From Ruegeria intermedia (GTDB lineage: Bacteria > Pseudomonadota > Alphaproteobacteria > Rhodobacterales > Rhodobacteraceae), in NCBI RefSeq assembly GCF_900129345.1, contig NZ_FQVK01000009.1, positions 62,001-126,000 of the forward strand: a stretch of DNA of 64,000 nucleotides, read 5' to 3'. Positions 35,791 to 45,389 of the stretch are shown here, in pieces; the first letter of the stretch is position 1; each line of letters begins with the position of its first letter. The position numbers and the translations under genes were made by a program. The notes beneath the pieces were generated by a model. The model saw only the letters and a program-made list of their open reading frames with translations, was not told the origin of the DNA and did not search any database.

Positions 35791-36285
35791 ATGAACCTGG
35801 AGATCTCCATCGAGGATACCCGCTGGCAGCGGTTGGAGGCGCTGTCCCGCCGGGCGGTTTCGGCAACGCTTGCGCATCTGGGGCTGGATGCCGATTTGTG
35901 CGAGGTCAGCATTCTGGGCTGCGACGATGCCCGGATCGCCGGGCTGAATGCCGAATTCCGAGGCAAACCCGCACCCACGAACGTGCTGAGCTGGCCGGCC
36001 GAGGAACTGGCCCCCGAAAGTCCGGGTGCCACCCCGCCTTTGCCGGAACCGGATTTCACGGGCGAGATCGCGCTGGGCGACATCGCGATCTCGTTCGATA
36101 CCTGCCGGCGCGAGGCGGAAGAGGCCGGAAAATCGATGGACGACCATGTCACGCATCTGATCGTTCACGGAATGTTGCATTTGTTGGGCTATGACCACGT
36201 TCGTGACCAGGACGCCACTGTGATGGAGCGGTGCGAAATCGAAATACTTGGCAAAATGGGTATCGGTAACCCATATAATGCGTGA
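35791..36285 (+). CDS. ybeY: Endoribonuclease YbeY (rRNA maturation factor)
   Basis: The 164-residue protein carries the zinc motif HGMLHLLGYDH with H126, H130 and H136. It contributes to 16S rRNA 3'-end processing and 70S quality control. The ATG at 35791 is preferred over the upstream GTG at 35776 because GGAG is suitably spaced. It follows phoH by 35 bases, in the standard operon order. Confidence 0.94.
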   Translation: MNLEISIEDTRWQRLEALSRRAVSATLAHLGLDADLCEVSILGCDDARIAGLNAEFRGKPAPTNVLSWPAEELAPESPGATPPLPEPDFTGEIALGDIAISFDTCRREAEEAGKSMDDHVTHLIVHGMLHLLGYDHVRDQDATVMERCEIEILGKMGIGNPYNA

Positions 36286-36321
36286 CATGGGGCCTTGTGC
36301 CCGATCAACTGGAACAGGAAA

Positions 36322-37206
36322 ATGGGCGACATAGACGGCAGTTCTGGAGCAGCGCAAAGCGCGCATTCCCGGAACGGCGACGAAACCAAAGAGAAAAGCG
36401 GGCTTTTCTCGCGATTGCTGGAAGCCTTCTCTGCAAACAGCGATGACAAGGGCGGCGCGGTCAACGGGCACGCGGCCGAAACGGCGCAGCCACGCGGCAT
36501 GATCAACCTGCGGCGGATGCGGGTAGAGGACGTGGCCATTCCGTCGGCAGATATCGTCTCGGTTCCCGTAACGATCGGCAAGGATGAACTGGCGCAGGTC
36601 TTCCGCGAGAGCGGCCTGTCGCGTATCCCGGTCTATGAGGGCACGTTGGACACGCCGCTTGGCTTTGTCCACCTGAAGGATTTCGCGCTGACCCACGGGT
36701 TCAATGGCGGTACCACGCCGTTCGACCTGCGCTCGATGCTGCGGCCGCTTCTGTTCGTGCCGCCGTCGATGCCGATTGGCGTTCTACTGGCCAAGATGCA
36801 GACCGAGCGGCGCCACATGGCGCTGGTGATCGACGAATATGGCGGTGTTGACGGCCTGGTGACCATCGAAGACCTGATCGAACAGGTCGTCGGCGAAATC
36901 GAAGATGAACATGACGCCGACGAAGACCAGATGTGGGTCCAGGAGCGGCCCGGCTGCTACATCGTGCAGGCCAAGGCGCCGCTTCAGGAATTCGAGGCCG
37001 AGATCGGCCGGTCTTTGACCAATCACGAGGACGTGGACGAGGAAGAAATCGAAACTCTGGGCGGTCTGGTCTTCATGCTTTCAGGGCGCGTACCGGCGCG
37101 GGGCGAGGTGGTCCAGCACCCCGACGGGCCGGAATTCGAGGTGATCGATGCCGACCCGCGCCGGATCAAGCGTTTGCGCGTGATGGTGCCGGACATGGCT
37201 GCATGA
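36322..37206 (+). CDS. corC: CorC/HlyC-type CBS-domain protein
   Basis: The 294-residue protein has two CBS domains (about residues 68-190; VVSIPSAD-like VEDVAIPSADIVSVPV and IDEYGGVDGLVTIEDLIEQ), an acidic linker (GEIEDEHDADEDQ) and a C-terminal CorC_HlyC transporter-associated domain. It lacks the N-terminal DUF21 membrane domain, so it is the soluble CorC form. It is thought to support divalent-metal homeostasis. Its 3' end overlaps the lnt start by four bases (ATGA). Confidence 0.9.
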   Translation: MGDIDGSSGAAQSAHSRNGDETKEKSGLFSRLLEAFSANSDDKGGAVNGHAAETAQPRGMINLRRMRVEDVAIPSADIVSVPVTIGKDELAQVFRESGLSRIPVYEGTLDTPLGFVHLKDFALTHGFNGGTTPFDLRSMLRPLLFVPPSMPIGVLLAKMQTERRHMALVIDEYGGVDGLVTIEDLIEQVVGEIEDEHDADEDQMWVQERPGCYIVQAKAPLQEFEAEIGRSLTNHEDVDEEEIETLGGLVFMLSGRVPARGEVVQHPDGPEFEVIDADPRRIKRLRVMVPDMAA

Positions 37207-38705
37207 ACCCAGCAAAGCGGTGGTCGCGCGCCGTGCGGTACCTGGTGGCCTCCGGTCTGGGTGTGGGTGCCGCATTCGGTCTGGCACCCTTCGGGTATTG
37301 GTGGGCCACCGCGGTATCGTTGGTTCTGTTGACTCCGCTGTTCTTGGCCAGCGAGTCCCGCGCGCGCGCGGCCGCGGTCGGCTGGTTTTTTGCGACCGGT
37401 TATTTCGCGCATGCGCTTTCGTGGATCGTCGAGCCGTTTCTGGTCGAGCCCGAACGCCATGGCTGGATGGCGCCGTTTGCGCTTGTGTTCATGGCGGGCG
37501 GGCTGGCCCTGTTCTGGGCGCTGGCGTTCGGGCTGGCGCATCGGGGGCGGGGAACGGCGGTCCGCCGGGCCATTTTGCTGGCGCTGGCCGTGTCCCTGGC
37601 CGAGTTTGCGCGCGGATATGTTCTGACGGGGTTCCCCTGGGCGGGTCTGGCGCAGATCTGGGTGGATACGTATGCCGCGCAGGTCTTGGCTCTGGTCGGT
37701 CCTTATGGTCTGGGTGCGCTGACCCTGTTGTTGTTTCTGCCGCTGGGCGCTGCGCTGGCTGGCGATCGTCCGGCGCGGGATGCGATGGGGCCTCTGGTCG
37801 CGATTGCGGTCTGTGCCGGGCTGGCTGCGGCCTATGCCGCCATGCGGCCACCGGTTGCCCAGACCGGCAAGACCGTACGCCTGAACCAGCCAAATGCCCC
37901 GCAGCACCAGAAATGGGACCCGGCCTTCACGCCCGTGTTCTTTGCGCGCCAGATCGAGTTCACGGCCGCCGAACCCAGGCCCGACCTGATCGTCTGGCCG
38001 GAAACCTCGGTGCCGGCCTGGCTGGACAGCGCGCAGCCCTATCTCGACACCATTGCCGATGCCGCGCAGGGCAGCCCGGTGGTTCTGGGGATACAGCGGG
38101 CCGATGGGCCGCGCATCTACAACTCGCTGGTGTATCTGGATGAAACCGGAAAGCGGGCAGGCCTGTATGACAAACATCATCTGGTGCCGTTCGGCGAATA
38201 CATCCCCTTGGGCGATTTGCTGGAGCAATTCGGACTGAGCGGCCTGGCCGCCACGACCGGAAGCGGATTCAGCGCCGGCCCCGGTCCGCGCCTGTTGCGG
38301 GCCGGAGATCTGGGGGCCGTTCTGCCGCTGATTTGCTACGAGGCCATCTTTCCGCAGATCGCCGCCGCGCCCGAACGGCCCAGCCTGCTGTTGCAGGTCA
38401 CCAACGACGCCTGGTTCGGAACGCGGTCGGGCCCGTTCCAGCACCTGGCCCAGGCCAGGATGCGTGCGATCGAACAGGGGCTGCCGCTGGCCCGGTCCGC
38501 CAATACCGGCGTTTCGGCGATGATCGACCCGCTGGGAAACGTGACCGCTGCGCTGCCGCTGGGCCAGGCGGGGCATGTCGATGCCGGCCTGCCGGCGCCG
38601 CTGCCGCCGACCCCCTATTCGCGGATCGGGGATTTGCCGGTGTTTCTGCTTGTGGCGGGCCTGTTCGTGCTGCTTGGGCGCAACGTTCGGTCTGTCCGCG
38701 AATAA
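37203..38705 (+). CDS. lnt: Apolipoprotein N-acyltransferase Lnt
   Basis: The 500-residue protein has about six to seven N-terminal transmembrane helices and a periplasmic nitrilase-like domain with the catalytic triad E267 (VWPETS), K324 (YDKHHLVPFGEY) and C378 (LICYEA). It transfers the third acyl chain to diacylated lipoproteins in the inner membrane. A final hydrophobic helix lies near residues 478-492. It is coupled to corC through an ATGA overlap. Confidence 0.95.
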   Translation: MNPAKRWSRAVRYLVASGLGVGAAFGLAPFGYWWATAVSLVLLTPLFLASESRARAAAVGWFFATGYFAHALSWIVEPFLVEPERHGWMAPFALVFMAGGLALFWALAFGLAHRGRGTAVRRAILLALAVSLAEFARGYVLTGFPWAGLAQIWVDTYAAQVLALVGPYGLGALTLLLFLPLGAALAGDRPARDAMGPLVAIAVCAGLAAAYAAMRPPVAQTGKTVRLNQPNAPQHQKWDPAFTPVFFARQIEFTAAEPRPDLIVWPETSVPAWLDSAQPYLDTIADAAQGSPVVLGIQRADGPRIYNSLVYLDETGKRAGLYDKHHLVPFGEYIPLGDLLEQFGLSGLAATTGSGFSAGPGPRLLRAGDLGAVLPLICYEAIFPQIAAAPERPSLLLQVTNDAWFGTRSGPFQHLAQARMRAIEQGLPLARSANTGVSAMIDPLGNVTAALPLGQAGHVDAGLPAPLPPTPYSRIGDLPVFLLVAGLFVLLGRNVRSVRE

Positions 38706-38712
38706 TTACCGA

Positions 38713-38741
38713 TTGACCGCCTGTTTCTGGGGGCGTATCCC
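38713..38741 (+). promoter_or_regulatory. Predicted sigma-70-type promoter of metK
   Basis: A -35 TTGACC (38713-38718) and a -10 TATCCC (38736-38741) are separated by exactly 17 bases. The implied start of transcription, about 38747-38750, falls right at the 5' edge of the riboswitch, which supports the assignment. Confidence 0.6.
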
Positions 38742-38750
38742 GTCGGATGC

Positions 38751-38796
38751 CCGTCACAACGGCTTCCTGGCGTGACGGGGAAAATCTTAATGGAGC
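38751..38796 (+). promoter_or_regulatory. SAM/SAH riboswitch in the metK leader
   Basis: The 46-base element matches the published SAM/SAH class. Stem P1 is a perfect 7-bp helix, CCGTCAC (38751-38757) with GTGACGG (38772-38778). Its loop contains AACGGCTTCCTGGC, the conserved ligand-binding core. TGGAGC at 38791-38796, which includes the metK ribosome-binding site, can pair with GGCTTCC at 38761-38767 to form the H-type pseudoknot. Ligand binding would sequester the Shine-Dalgarno sequence seven bases before the metK ATG and block translation. Confidence 0.95.
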
Positions 38797-38802
38797 GCTT
38801 TC

Positions 38803-39984
38803 ATGTCCCGACAGAACTACACCTTTACTTCGGAATCCGTTTCCGAAGGGCATCCCGATAAGGTCTGTGACCGTATTTCCGATGCAGTCCTCGATGCCTT
38901 TCTGAGCGAAGAGCCCGAAGCGCGCGTCGCGTGCGAAACCTTTGCCACCACCGATCGCGTGGTGATCGGGGGCGAGGTCGGGCTGTCGGATCAGGAGCGG
39001 CTCCATGACTTCATGGGCCGGATCGAAGAGATCGCGCGCGCCTGCATCAAGGATATCGGGTACGAGCAGGACAAGTTCCACCACGAAACGGTCGAGGTGA
39101 CGAACCTGCTGCATGAACAATCCGCGCATATCGCACAAGGGGTGGATGCCTCGGGCGACAAGGATGAAGGCGCGGGCGATCAGGGTATCATGTTCGGTTA
39201 CGCCACCACGGAGACCCCGGCCTTGATGCCGGCGCCGATCCAGTATGCGCATGCAATCCTGCGCCGCCTGGCCGAGGTCCGCAAAAGCGGGGCCGAGCCT
39301 GCGCTGGGTCCCGACGCCAAGTCGCAGCTGTCGGTGATCTACCGCGATGGCAAACCGGTGGGCGTCAGCTCGATCGTGCTGTCCACGCAGCATCTGGACG
39401 AAGCGCTGACCTCGGACGACATCCGCCGGATCGTCGAACCCTATGTGCGGGACATCCTGCCCGAAGGCTGGCTGACCGATCAGACCGAATGGCATGTGAA
39501 CCCCACCGGCAAGTTCGTCATCGGAGGCCCCGATGGCGATGCGGGCCTGACGGGGCGCAAGATCATCGTCGATACCTATGGCGGTGCGGCTCCGCATGGG
39601 GGCGGGGCGTTTTCGGGCAAGGACCCGACCAAGGTCGACCGGTCGGCGGCCTATGCCGCGCGGTATCTGGCCAAGAACGTCGTGGCCGCCGGCATGGCCG
39701 AGCGTTGCACCATCCAGCTGAGCTATGCGATCGGCGTGTCCAAGCCGTTGTCGATCTATGCCGACACCCATGGCACCGGACAGGTTGCCGACGCCGAGAT
39801 CGAACGGGCCGTCGGGCAGGTGATGGACCTGACCCCGCGCGGCATCCGCGAACATCTGCAACTGAACAGGCCGATCTATCAGCGCACCGCGGCCTATGGG
39901 CATTTCGGACGCGACCCCGAAGCCGATGGCGGCTTCAGCTGGGAGCGGACCGATCTGGCGCAGGCGCTGAAAAAGGCGGTCTGA
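38803..39984 (+). CDS. metK: S-adenosylmethionine synthase MetK
   Basis: The 393-residue protein has the MetK motifs [20 protein letters not shown] near the start, [14 protein letters not shown] in the middle and [16 protein letters not shown] with the P-loop-like region in the C-terminal half. It makes SAM from methionine and ATP in the cytoplasm. Translation is probably feedback-controlled by the SAM/SAH riboswitch in its leader. trmB, a SAM-using enzyme, follows 127 bases downstream. Confidence 0.97.
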   Translation: MSRQNYTFTSESVSEGHPDKVCDRISDAVLDAFLSEEPEARVACETFATTDRVVIGGEVGLSDQERLHDFMGRIEEIARACIKDIGYEQDKFHHETVEVTNLLHEQSAHIAQGVDASGDKDEGAGDQGIMFGYATTETPALMPAPIQYAHAILRRLAEVRKSGAEPALGPDAKSQLSVIYRDGKPVGVSSIVLSTQHLDEALTSDDIRRIVEPYVRDILPEGWLTDQTEWHVNPTGKFVIGGPDGDAGLTGRKIIVDTYGGAAPHGGGAFSGKDPTKVDRSAAYAARYLAKNVVAAGMAERCTIQLSYAIGVSKPLSIYADTHGTGQVADAEIERAVGQVMDLTPRGIREHLQLNRPIYQRTAAYGHFGRDPEADGGFSWERTDLAQALKKAV

Positions 39985-40111
39985 GCCGGCATTTCGTAAA
40001 AGTCTACGGCAGGGCGCGTCCGATGTGGCGCGCCTTTTCCGTTCCGAAGGGCGCCCGTCCGGCGCGGTCCGCCCCTTGCAACGCAAACCTTACCGCAGTA
40101 AGGGCACCGGC

Positions 40112-40822
40112 ATGAGCACCCAGCCACCCGAACGCCCCCGCAGAAACTTTTATGGCCGCTTCAAGGGCAAGACCCTGAAGCCCAGCCAAAAGACCTATCT
40201 GTCCGAGGACCTGGCCGCCCTGTCGCCCGGCGCGGTGGACTGGGACAGCAACCCTGACCGCACCCCGATCGACCTGGACGCGCTGTTCGGCGGCAAACCG
40301 GTATGGCTTGAGGTCGGGTTCGGCGGCGGCGAGCATCTGGTGCATCAGGCACAGCGGAACCCCGATATCGGCATCATAGGGGCCGAGCCGTTCATCAACG
40401 GCGTGGCCATGTTGTTGGGCAAGATCCGCCGGGCCAAGGTGTCCAACCTGGCGGTGCATCCCGGCGATGTGCGCGACCTGTTCGACGTGCTGCCCGATGC
40501 CAGCATTTCGCGCGCGTTTTTGCTCTATCCCGATCCGTGGCCCAAAAAGCGGCACCACCGCCGCCGCTTCGTGACGCCCGAGCATCTGGAGCCGCTGGCA
40601 CGTGTGCTGAAACCGGGCGCGATTTTCCGCGTGGCAACCGACATCCCGGACTATGTCCGCCAGACGCTCGAAGAGGTGCCCCGCGCCGGTTTCGAATGGC
40701 TGGCCGAGGGTCCCGAGGATTGGCGCAAGCCATGGGACGACTGGATTTCCACCCGCTACGAGCAGAAGGCCCTGCGTGAAGGCCGCACGCCGCACTACCT
40801 GACCTTCCGCCGCAACGGGTGA
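40112..40822 (+). CDS. trmB: tRNA (guanine-N7-)-methyltransferase TrmB
   Basis: From the ATG at 40112 the product has 236 residues. It shows the TrmB SAM-binding site [17 protein letters not shown], the family motif IGAEPF and the catalytic segment [15 protein letters not shown]. The C-terminus has [17 protein letters not shown], another TrmB signature. It methylates G46 in the variable loop of tRNAs. A longer in-frame start at 40025 lacks supporting evidence. Confidence 0.95.
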   Translation: MSTQPPERPRRNFYGRFKGKTLKPSQKTYLSEDLAALSPGAVDWDSNPDRTPIDLDALFGGKPVWLEVGFGGGEHLVHQAQRNPDIGIIGAEPFINGVAMLLGKIRRAKVSNLAVHPGDVRDLFDVLPDASISRAFLLYPDPWPKKRHHRRRFVTPEHLEPLARVLKPGAIFRVATDIPDYVRQTLEEVPRAGFEWLAEGPEDWRKPWDDWISTRYEQKALREGRTPHYLTFRRNG

Positions 40823-40890
40823 TTGCGGCTGGACGCTGCGGCGCCAATTCGCTAATCGGCAGGGGCACTGATAGCGCAAAAGGAGCCCTC

Positions 40891-42237
40891 ATGTCCGGAC
40901 ACGGCACGCCCATCCCGATGACCTCGCATCCCTGCGGCCCGCTGACCGGCACGGCCGAAGTGCCGGGCGACAAGTCGATTTCGCACCGCTCTCTGATCCT
41001 CGGGGCGATGGCCGTGGGCGAGACCCGGATCTCGGGCCTGCTGGAAGGCGAAGACGTTCTGGACACCGCCAAGGCGATGCGCGCCTTCGGGGCCGAGGTG
41101 ATCTCGCACGGGAATGGCGAGTGGACGGTGCATGGCGTCGGCGTGGGCGGCTTTGCCGAGCCGGATCAGGTGATCGACTGCGGCAACTCGGGCACGGGCG
41201 TGCGCCTGATCATGGGTGCGATGGCGACCAGCCCGATCAGCGCGACCTTCACCGGCGATGCCAGCTTGAACAAGCGCCCGATGGCGCGGGTGACCGATCC
41301 GTTGGCGCTGTTCGGGGCACAGGCCGTGGGCCGCTCGGGCGGGCGCCTGCCCATGACCATCGTCGGCGCGGCCGATCCGGTGCCGGTGTGGTACGAGGTG
41401 CCGGTGCCCTCGGCCCAGGTGAAATCCGCCGTTCTGCTGGCCGGCCTGAACGCGCCCGGCAAGACCGTGGTGATCGAGAAGGAAGCCACCCGAGACCATT
41501 CCGAACGGATGCTGGCCGGGTTCGGCGCCGAAATCACCGTCGAGGATACCGACGAAGGCCGGGTCATCACATTGACCGGCCGGCCTGAGTTGAAACCGCA
41601 GGTGATCGCCGTACCGCGCGACCCCTCCAGCGCGGCCTTCCCGGTCTGCGCGGCGCTGATCACGCCGGGATCGGACGTTCTGGTGCCCGGCATCGGCCTG
41701 AACCCCACGCGCGCCGGCCTGTTCACCACGCTGCGCGAGATGGGCGCCGATCTGACCTATGAGAATATGCGCGAGGAAGGTGGCGAGCCGGTCGCCGACC
41801 TGCGCGCGCGCTACTCGCCCGACATGAAGGGCATCGACGTCCCGCCCGAACGCGCAGCCTCGATGATCGACGAATACCCGGTGCTGTCGGTGGTTGCGGC
41901 CAACGCCACCGGCAAGACGATGATGGGCGGCGTCAAGGAACTGCGCGTCAAGGAAAGCGACCGCATCGACGCCATGGCGCGTGGCTTGCGGGCCAACGGT
42001 GTCACGGTTGACGAGGGCGATGACTGGTGGTCGGTCGACGGGCTGGGCATCGGCGGCGTTCCCGGCGGCGGCACCTGCGAAAGCTTTCTGGACCATCGCA
42101 TCGCCATGTCGTTCATGGTGATGGGTATGGGCGCGCAACAGGCGGTCTCGGTCGATGACGGCGGCCCCATTGCGACCTCGTTCCCGATCTTCGAGCCGTT
42201 GATGAACGGCCTGGGTGCCAAGGTCGAACGCACATGA
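40891..42237 (+). CDS. aroA: 3-phosphoshikimate 1-carboxyvinyltransferase (EPSP synthase)
   Basis: The 448-residue protein starts after AGGAG. It has the substrate motif [10 protein letters not shown] (K28, S29, R33), the loop CGNSGTG at residues 97-103, [10 protein letters not shown], and LRVKESDRI near the C-terminus. Overall it resembles class II (Agrobacterium CP4-like) enzymes. At the place where the CP4 enzyme has alanine 100, this protein has glycine 101. It makes EPSP in the shikimate pathway. The stop overlaps the cmk start (ATGA), the usual aroA-cmk coupling. Confidence 0.96.
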   Translation: MSGHGTPIPMTSHPCGPLTGTAEVPGDKSISHRSLILGAMAVGETRISGLLEGEDVLDTAKAMRAFGAEVISHGNGEWTVHGVGVGGFAEPDQVIDCGNSGTGVRLIMGAMATSPISATFTGDASLNKRPMARVTDPLALFGAQAVGRSGGRLPMTIVGAADPVPVWYEVPVPSAQVKSAVLLAGLNAPGKTVVIEKEATRDHSERMLAGFGAEITVEDTDEGRVITLTGRPELKPQVIAVPRDPSSAAFPVCAALITPGSDVLVPGIGLNPTRAGLFTTLREMGADLTYENMREEGGEPVADLRARYSPDMKGIDVPPERAASMIDEYPVLSVVAANATGKTMMGGVKELRVKESDRIDAMARGLRANGVTVDEGDDWWSVDGLGIGGVPGGGTCESFLDHRIAMSFMVMGMGAQQAVSVDDGGPIATSFPIFEPLMNGLGAKVERT

Positions 42238-42851
42238 GCTTTACCGTCGCCATCGACGGCCCGGCCGCGGCGGGCAAGGGCACGATCTCCAAGGCTGTGG
42301 CCGCGCATTTCGGGCTGGCGCATCTGGATACCGGGTTGCTCTATCGCGCGGTCGGTCGGCGCACGCTGGACGGCACCGACCCGGTCGAGGCGGCGCGGTC
42401 CCTGACGGCCGAGGAGTTGGAGCAGGGCGACCTGCGCACCGCCGAGATCGCGCAGGCGGCGTCGAAAGTGGCGGTGCTTCCCGAGGTGCGCGCAGCTCTG
42501 GTCGATTTCCAGCGCAGCTTTGCCCGACGGGCCGGCGGCGCGGTGCTGGACGGGCGCGATATTGGCACGGTGATCTGCCCCGAGGCCGAGGTGAAACTGT
42601 TCGTCACCGCCAGCCCCGAAGTGCGCGCTGAACGGCGCTATCTGGAACTTGTGGGGAAGGGCGCGGATGTGACCCGCGCGCAGGTTCTGGCCGATGTCCG
42701 CGAGCGCGACGCGCGGGATGCCGAGCGCAGCACGGCCCCGATGAAACCGGCCGACGATGCCGTTCTTTTGGACACCACGGACCTGAGCATCGAGGCCGCT
42801 TTGGAAAAGGCGATCGCCGTCATTCAGGAGAAGCTGCCCGCAGGCGGCTGA
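42234..42851 (+). CDS. cmk: Cytidylate kinase
   Basis: The 205-residue protein has the P-loop GPAAAGKGT at residues 9-17, the substrate segment [13 protein letters not shown], and [15 protein letters not shown]. It phosphorylates CMP and dCMP. It is coupled to aroA by a 4-base overlap and is followed by the rpsA leader, the order found across many proteobacteria. Confidence 0.95.
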   Translation: MSFTVAIDGPAAAGKGTISKAVAAHFGLAHLDTGLLYRAVGRRTLDGTDPVEAARSLTAEELEQGDLRTAEIAQAASKVAVLPEVRAALVDFQRSFARRAGGAVLDGRDIGTVICPEAEVKLFVTASPEVRAERRYLELVGKGADVTRAQVLADVRERDARDAERSTAPMKPADDAVLLDTTDLSIEAALEKAIAVIQEKLPAGG

Positions 42852-43150
42852 GATCGCGGACAAACCGTTGGAATTTGCAGACTGCGAACGACAGGGTGAC
42901 CGCCCGTGCCTGCATAGCATCGCCGAATGCGCCGGAATCGCCCGGAAACCCTTGCGGTACGGCCGCCAAGTTGCTACAGAGCGCCCGTCGACAAGGCAAT
43001 TTGAGCCATAAAACAATGAGACGAGCAGGGTCGGACACAGCCGGCCCTCTTTGTTTTGTGGCACTGTTTCAGGTTGCCGGACCAACTCCAAGACCGGCGG
43101 AGACAACCGCTCGGCCAGAAAAAACGTTATGCAAAGGAAAACAACGCCAC
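42852..43150 (+). promoter_or_regulatory. rpsA leader region with candidate promoter and stem-loop
   Basis: This 299-base gap holds no supported gene, although the rpsA frame stays open through it. A candidate promoter is TTGCGG (42952-42957) and TACAGA (42975-42980) with a 17-base spacer. Downstream is a two-tier hairpin: outer arms AAAACAA (43010-43016) and TTGTTTT (43051-43057), inner arms AGGGTCGG (43027-43034) and CCGGCCCT (43041-43048). The AAGGA Shine-Dalgarno lies near 43133. A structured leader fits feedback control of ribosomal protein S1, but this is inference. Confidence 0.45.
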
Positions 43151-44827
43151 ATGGCTAACGCAACCATGGAGGAATTCGAAGCCCTCCTGAACGAAAGCTT
43201 CGAAATGGACACCCCCGAAGAGGGTTCGGTTGTCAAAGGCAAGGTCATCGCGATCGAAGCGGGCCAGGCCATCATCGACGTCGGCTACAAGATGGAAGGC
43301 CGGGTCGATCTGAAAGAATTCGCAAATCCCGGCGAAGCCCCTGAAATCGCTGTCGGCGACGAGGTCGAAGTGTACCTGCGCGCCGCAGAAAACGCCCGTG
43401 GCGAAGCCGTCATCTCGCGTGAGATGGCCCGCCGCGAAGAGGCCTGGGACCGTCTGGAAAAAGCCTATGCCAACGACGAGCGCGTCGAAGGTGCCATCTT
43501 CGGCCGCGTCAAAGGTGGCTTCACCGTGGATTTGGGCGGCGCAGTCGCGTTCCTGCCCGGCAGCCAGGTTGACGTGCGCCCCGTGCGCGACGCCGGCCCG
43601 CTGATGGGTCTGAAGCAGCCGTTCCAGATTCTGAAAATGGACCGTCGCCGTGGCAACATCGTCGTGTCGCGCCGCGCCATCCTGGAAGAATCGCGTGCCG
43701 AACAGCGCGCCGAAGTCATCGGCAACCTGTCCGAAGGCCAGACCGTCGAGGGTGTCGTCAAGAACATCACCGAATACGGTGCCTTCGTTGACTTGGGCGG
43801 CGTTGACGGCCTGCTGCACGTCACCGACATGGCATGGCGCCGTGTGAACCACCCGTCGGAAATCCTGTCGATCGGCGAAACCATCAAGGTTCAGGTCATC
43901 AAGATCAACAAGGAAACCCACCGCATCAGCCTGGGCATGAAACAGCTGCAGGAAGATCCGTGGGATCTGGTTGCCGCCAAATACCCGCTGGGTTCGGTAC
44001 ACAAGGGCCGCGTCACCAACATCACCGATTACGGCGCCTTCGTCGAGCTGGAGCCCGGTGTCGAAGGTCTGGTGCACGTGTCCGAGATGTCCTGGACCAA
44101 GAAGAACGTCCACCCCGGCAAGATCGTTTCGACCAGCCAGGAAGTCGACGTCATGGTTCTGGAGATCGACAGCGCCAAGCGTCGCGTGTCTCTGGGCCTC
44201 AAGCAGACTCAGCGCAACCCGTGGGAAGTGTTCGCAGAAACCCACCCCGAGGGCACTCAGGTCGAAGGCGAGGTCAAGAACATCACCGAATTCGGTCTGT
44301 TCATCGGCCTGGAAGGCGACATCGACGGCATGGTTCACCTGTCGGACCTGTCGTGGGACGAGCGCGGCGAGGATGCCATCCAGAACTACCGCAAGGGCGA
44401 CGTCGTTCAGGCGGTCGTTTCGGAAGTTGACGTCGAGAAAGAGCGTATCTCGCTGTCGATCAAAGCTCTGGGCGGTGACAAGTTCGCCGAAGCCGTGGGC
44501 GGCGTGAAGCGTGGCTCGGTCATCACCGTCGAAGTGACCGCGATCGAAGATGGCGGCATCGAGGTGGAATACGAAGGCATGAAGTCCTTCATCCGCCGTT
44601 CGGACCTGAGCCGCGACCGTGCCGAACAGCGCCCCGAGCGTTTCTCGGTCGGTGACAAGGTCGATGTCCGCGTCACCAACGTCGACAGCAAGACCCGCCG
44701 TCTGGGCCTGTCGATCAAGGCGCGCGAAATCGCCGAAGAGAAAGAGGCCGTTCAACAGTACGGCTCGTCGGACTCGGGCGCATCGCTGGGCGACATTCTG
44801 GGCGCCGCGTTGAAGTCGGGCGACTAA
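43151..44827 (+). CDS. rpsA: 30S ribosomal protein S1
   Basis: From the ATG at 43151 the product has 558 residues made of six S1 RNA-binding repeats, the middle ones clearly repeating motifs such as VKNITEYGAFVDLGGVDGLL, VTNITDYGAFVELEPGVEGL and VKNITEFGLFIGLEGDIDGM. It brings mRNA to the 30S subunit. An in-frame start further upstream at 42875 is ignored because homologues begin at MANATMEEFEALLNESF. An intrinsic terminator follows 31 bases after the stop. Confidence 0.97.
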   Translation: MANATMEEFEALLNESFEMDTPEEGSVVKGKVIAIEAGQAIIDVGYKMEGRVDLKEFANPGEAPEIAVGDEVEVYLRAAENARGEAVISREMARREEAWDRLEKAYANDERVEGAIFGRVKGGFTVDLGGAVAFLPGSQVDVRPVRDAGPLMGLKQPFQILKMDRRRGNIVVSRRAILEESRAEQRAEVIGNLSEGQTVEGVVKNITEYGAFVDLGGVDGLLHVTDMAWRRVNHPSEILSIGETIKVQVIKINKETHRISLGMKQLQEDPWDLVAAKYPLGSVHKGRVTNITDYGAFVELEPGVEGLVHVSEMSWTKKNVHPGKIVSTSQEVDVMVLEIDSAKRRVSLGLKQTQRNPWEVFAETHPEGTQVEGEVKNITEFGLFIGLEGDIDGMVHLSDLSWDERGEDAIQNYRKGDVVQAVVSEVDVEKERISLSIKALGGDKFAEAVGGVKRGSVITVEVTAIEDGGIEVEYEGMKSFIRRSDLSRDRAEQRPERFSVGDKVDVRVTNVDSKTRRLGLSIKAREIAEEKEAVQQYGSSDSGASLGDILGAALKSGD

Positions 44828-44858
44828 GACCGGCCCATCGGCACAGACCCGAATTGGC

Positions 44859-44893
44859 GGCCCCGCACATCCGTGCGGGGCCGTTTCTTTTTC
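44859..44893 (+). terminator. Intrinsic terminator of rpsA
   Basis: A perfect 10-bp stem, GGCCCCGCAC (44859-44868) with GTGCGGGGCC (44873-44882), closes an ATCC loop and is followed by GTTTCTTTTTC. Confidence 0.9.
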
Positions 44894-45045
44894 GAATCAA
44901 TGCGTTCTGAAAATCCGGGTTAATCGGCATTAGGTTCGTGCCTGATTGCCCGAAATTACATGCGGGCGCGCGAATTTCCTGTTCTTTTCTGCAAATTGCG
45001 CCTTGGACGGCCAGAGTTTGCGTTCCCCATGCCGGCGTTTTTTCC

Positions 45046-45051
45046 TATACT
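45046..45051 (+). promoter_or_regulatory. Candidate -10 box of the ihfB promoter
   Basis: TATACT stands 49 bases before the ihfB ATG, in the 207-base gap after the rpsA terminator. The base run at the -35 position (TTCCCC, 17 bases upstream) is weak. The rest of the gap (44894-45100) shows no other feature I can support. Confidence 0.4.
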
Positions 45052-45100
45052 GCCCAAACCAGTAGACGAGACGACACGGTGACCTGGGAGGGTAGCACGC

Positions 45101-45385
45101 ATGATCCGTTCAGAACTGATTCAGAAGATTGCCGACGAAAACCCGCATCTGTACCAGCGCGATGTCGAGCGGATCGTGAATACCGTTTTCGAAGAAATCA
45201 CGGATGCCATGTCACGTGGCGACCGTGTCGAGCTGCGCGGTTTCGGCGCTTTTTCGGTGAAGAAACGGGATGCCCGCGTCGGCCGCAATCCGCGCACCGG
45301 TGAAACCGTTCAGGTCGAGGAAAAATGCGTGCCGTTTTTCAAGACGGGGAAGTTGCTAAGGGACCGTTTGAACGGTAAGGCGTGA
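45101..45385 (+). CDS. ihfB: Integration host factor subunit beta
   Basis: The 94-residue protein has the DNABII fold with the signature [20 protein letters not shown], where the beta-arm proline that intercalates into DNA is in RNPRTGE. The start [20 protein letters not shown] is IHF-beta-like rather than HU-like. It bends DNA at specific sites together with IHF-alpha. The place downstream of rpsA is the canonical proteobacterial location. Confidence 0.95.
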   Translation: MIRSELIQKIADENPHLYQRDVERIVNTVFEEITDAMSRGDRVELRGFGAFSVKKRDARVGRNPRTGETVQVEEKCVPFFKTGKLLRDRLNGKA

Positions 45386-45389
45386 CCTC

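Noticed and set aside
43127-44755. A 542-codon minus-strand frame opposite rpsA
   Set aside because: The plus strand encodes six S1 repeats. The antisense frame merely mirrors their periodicity.
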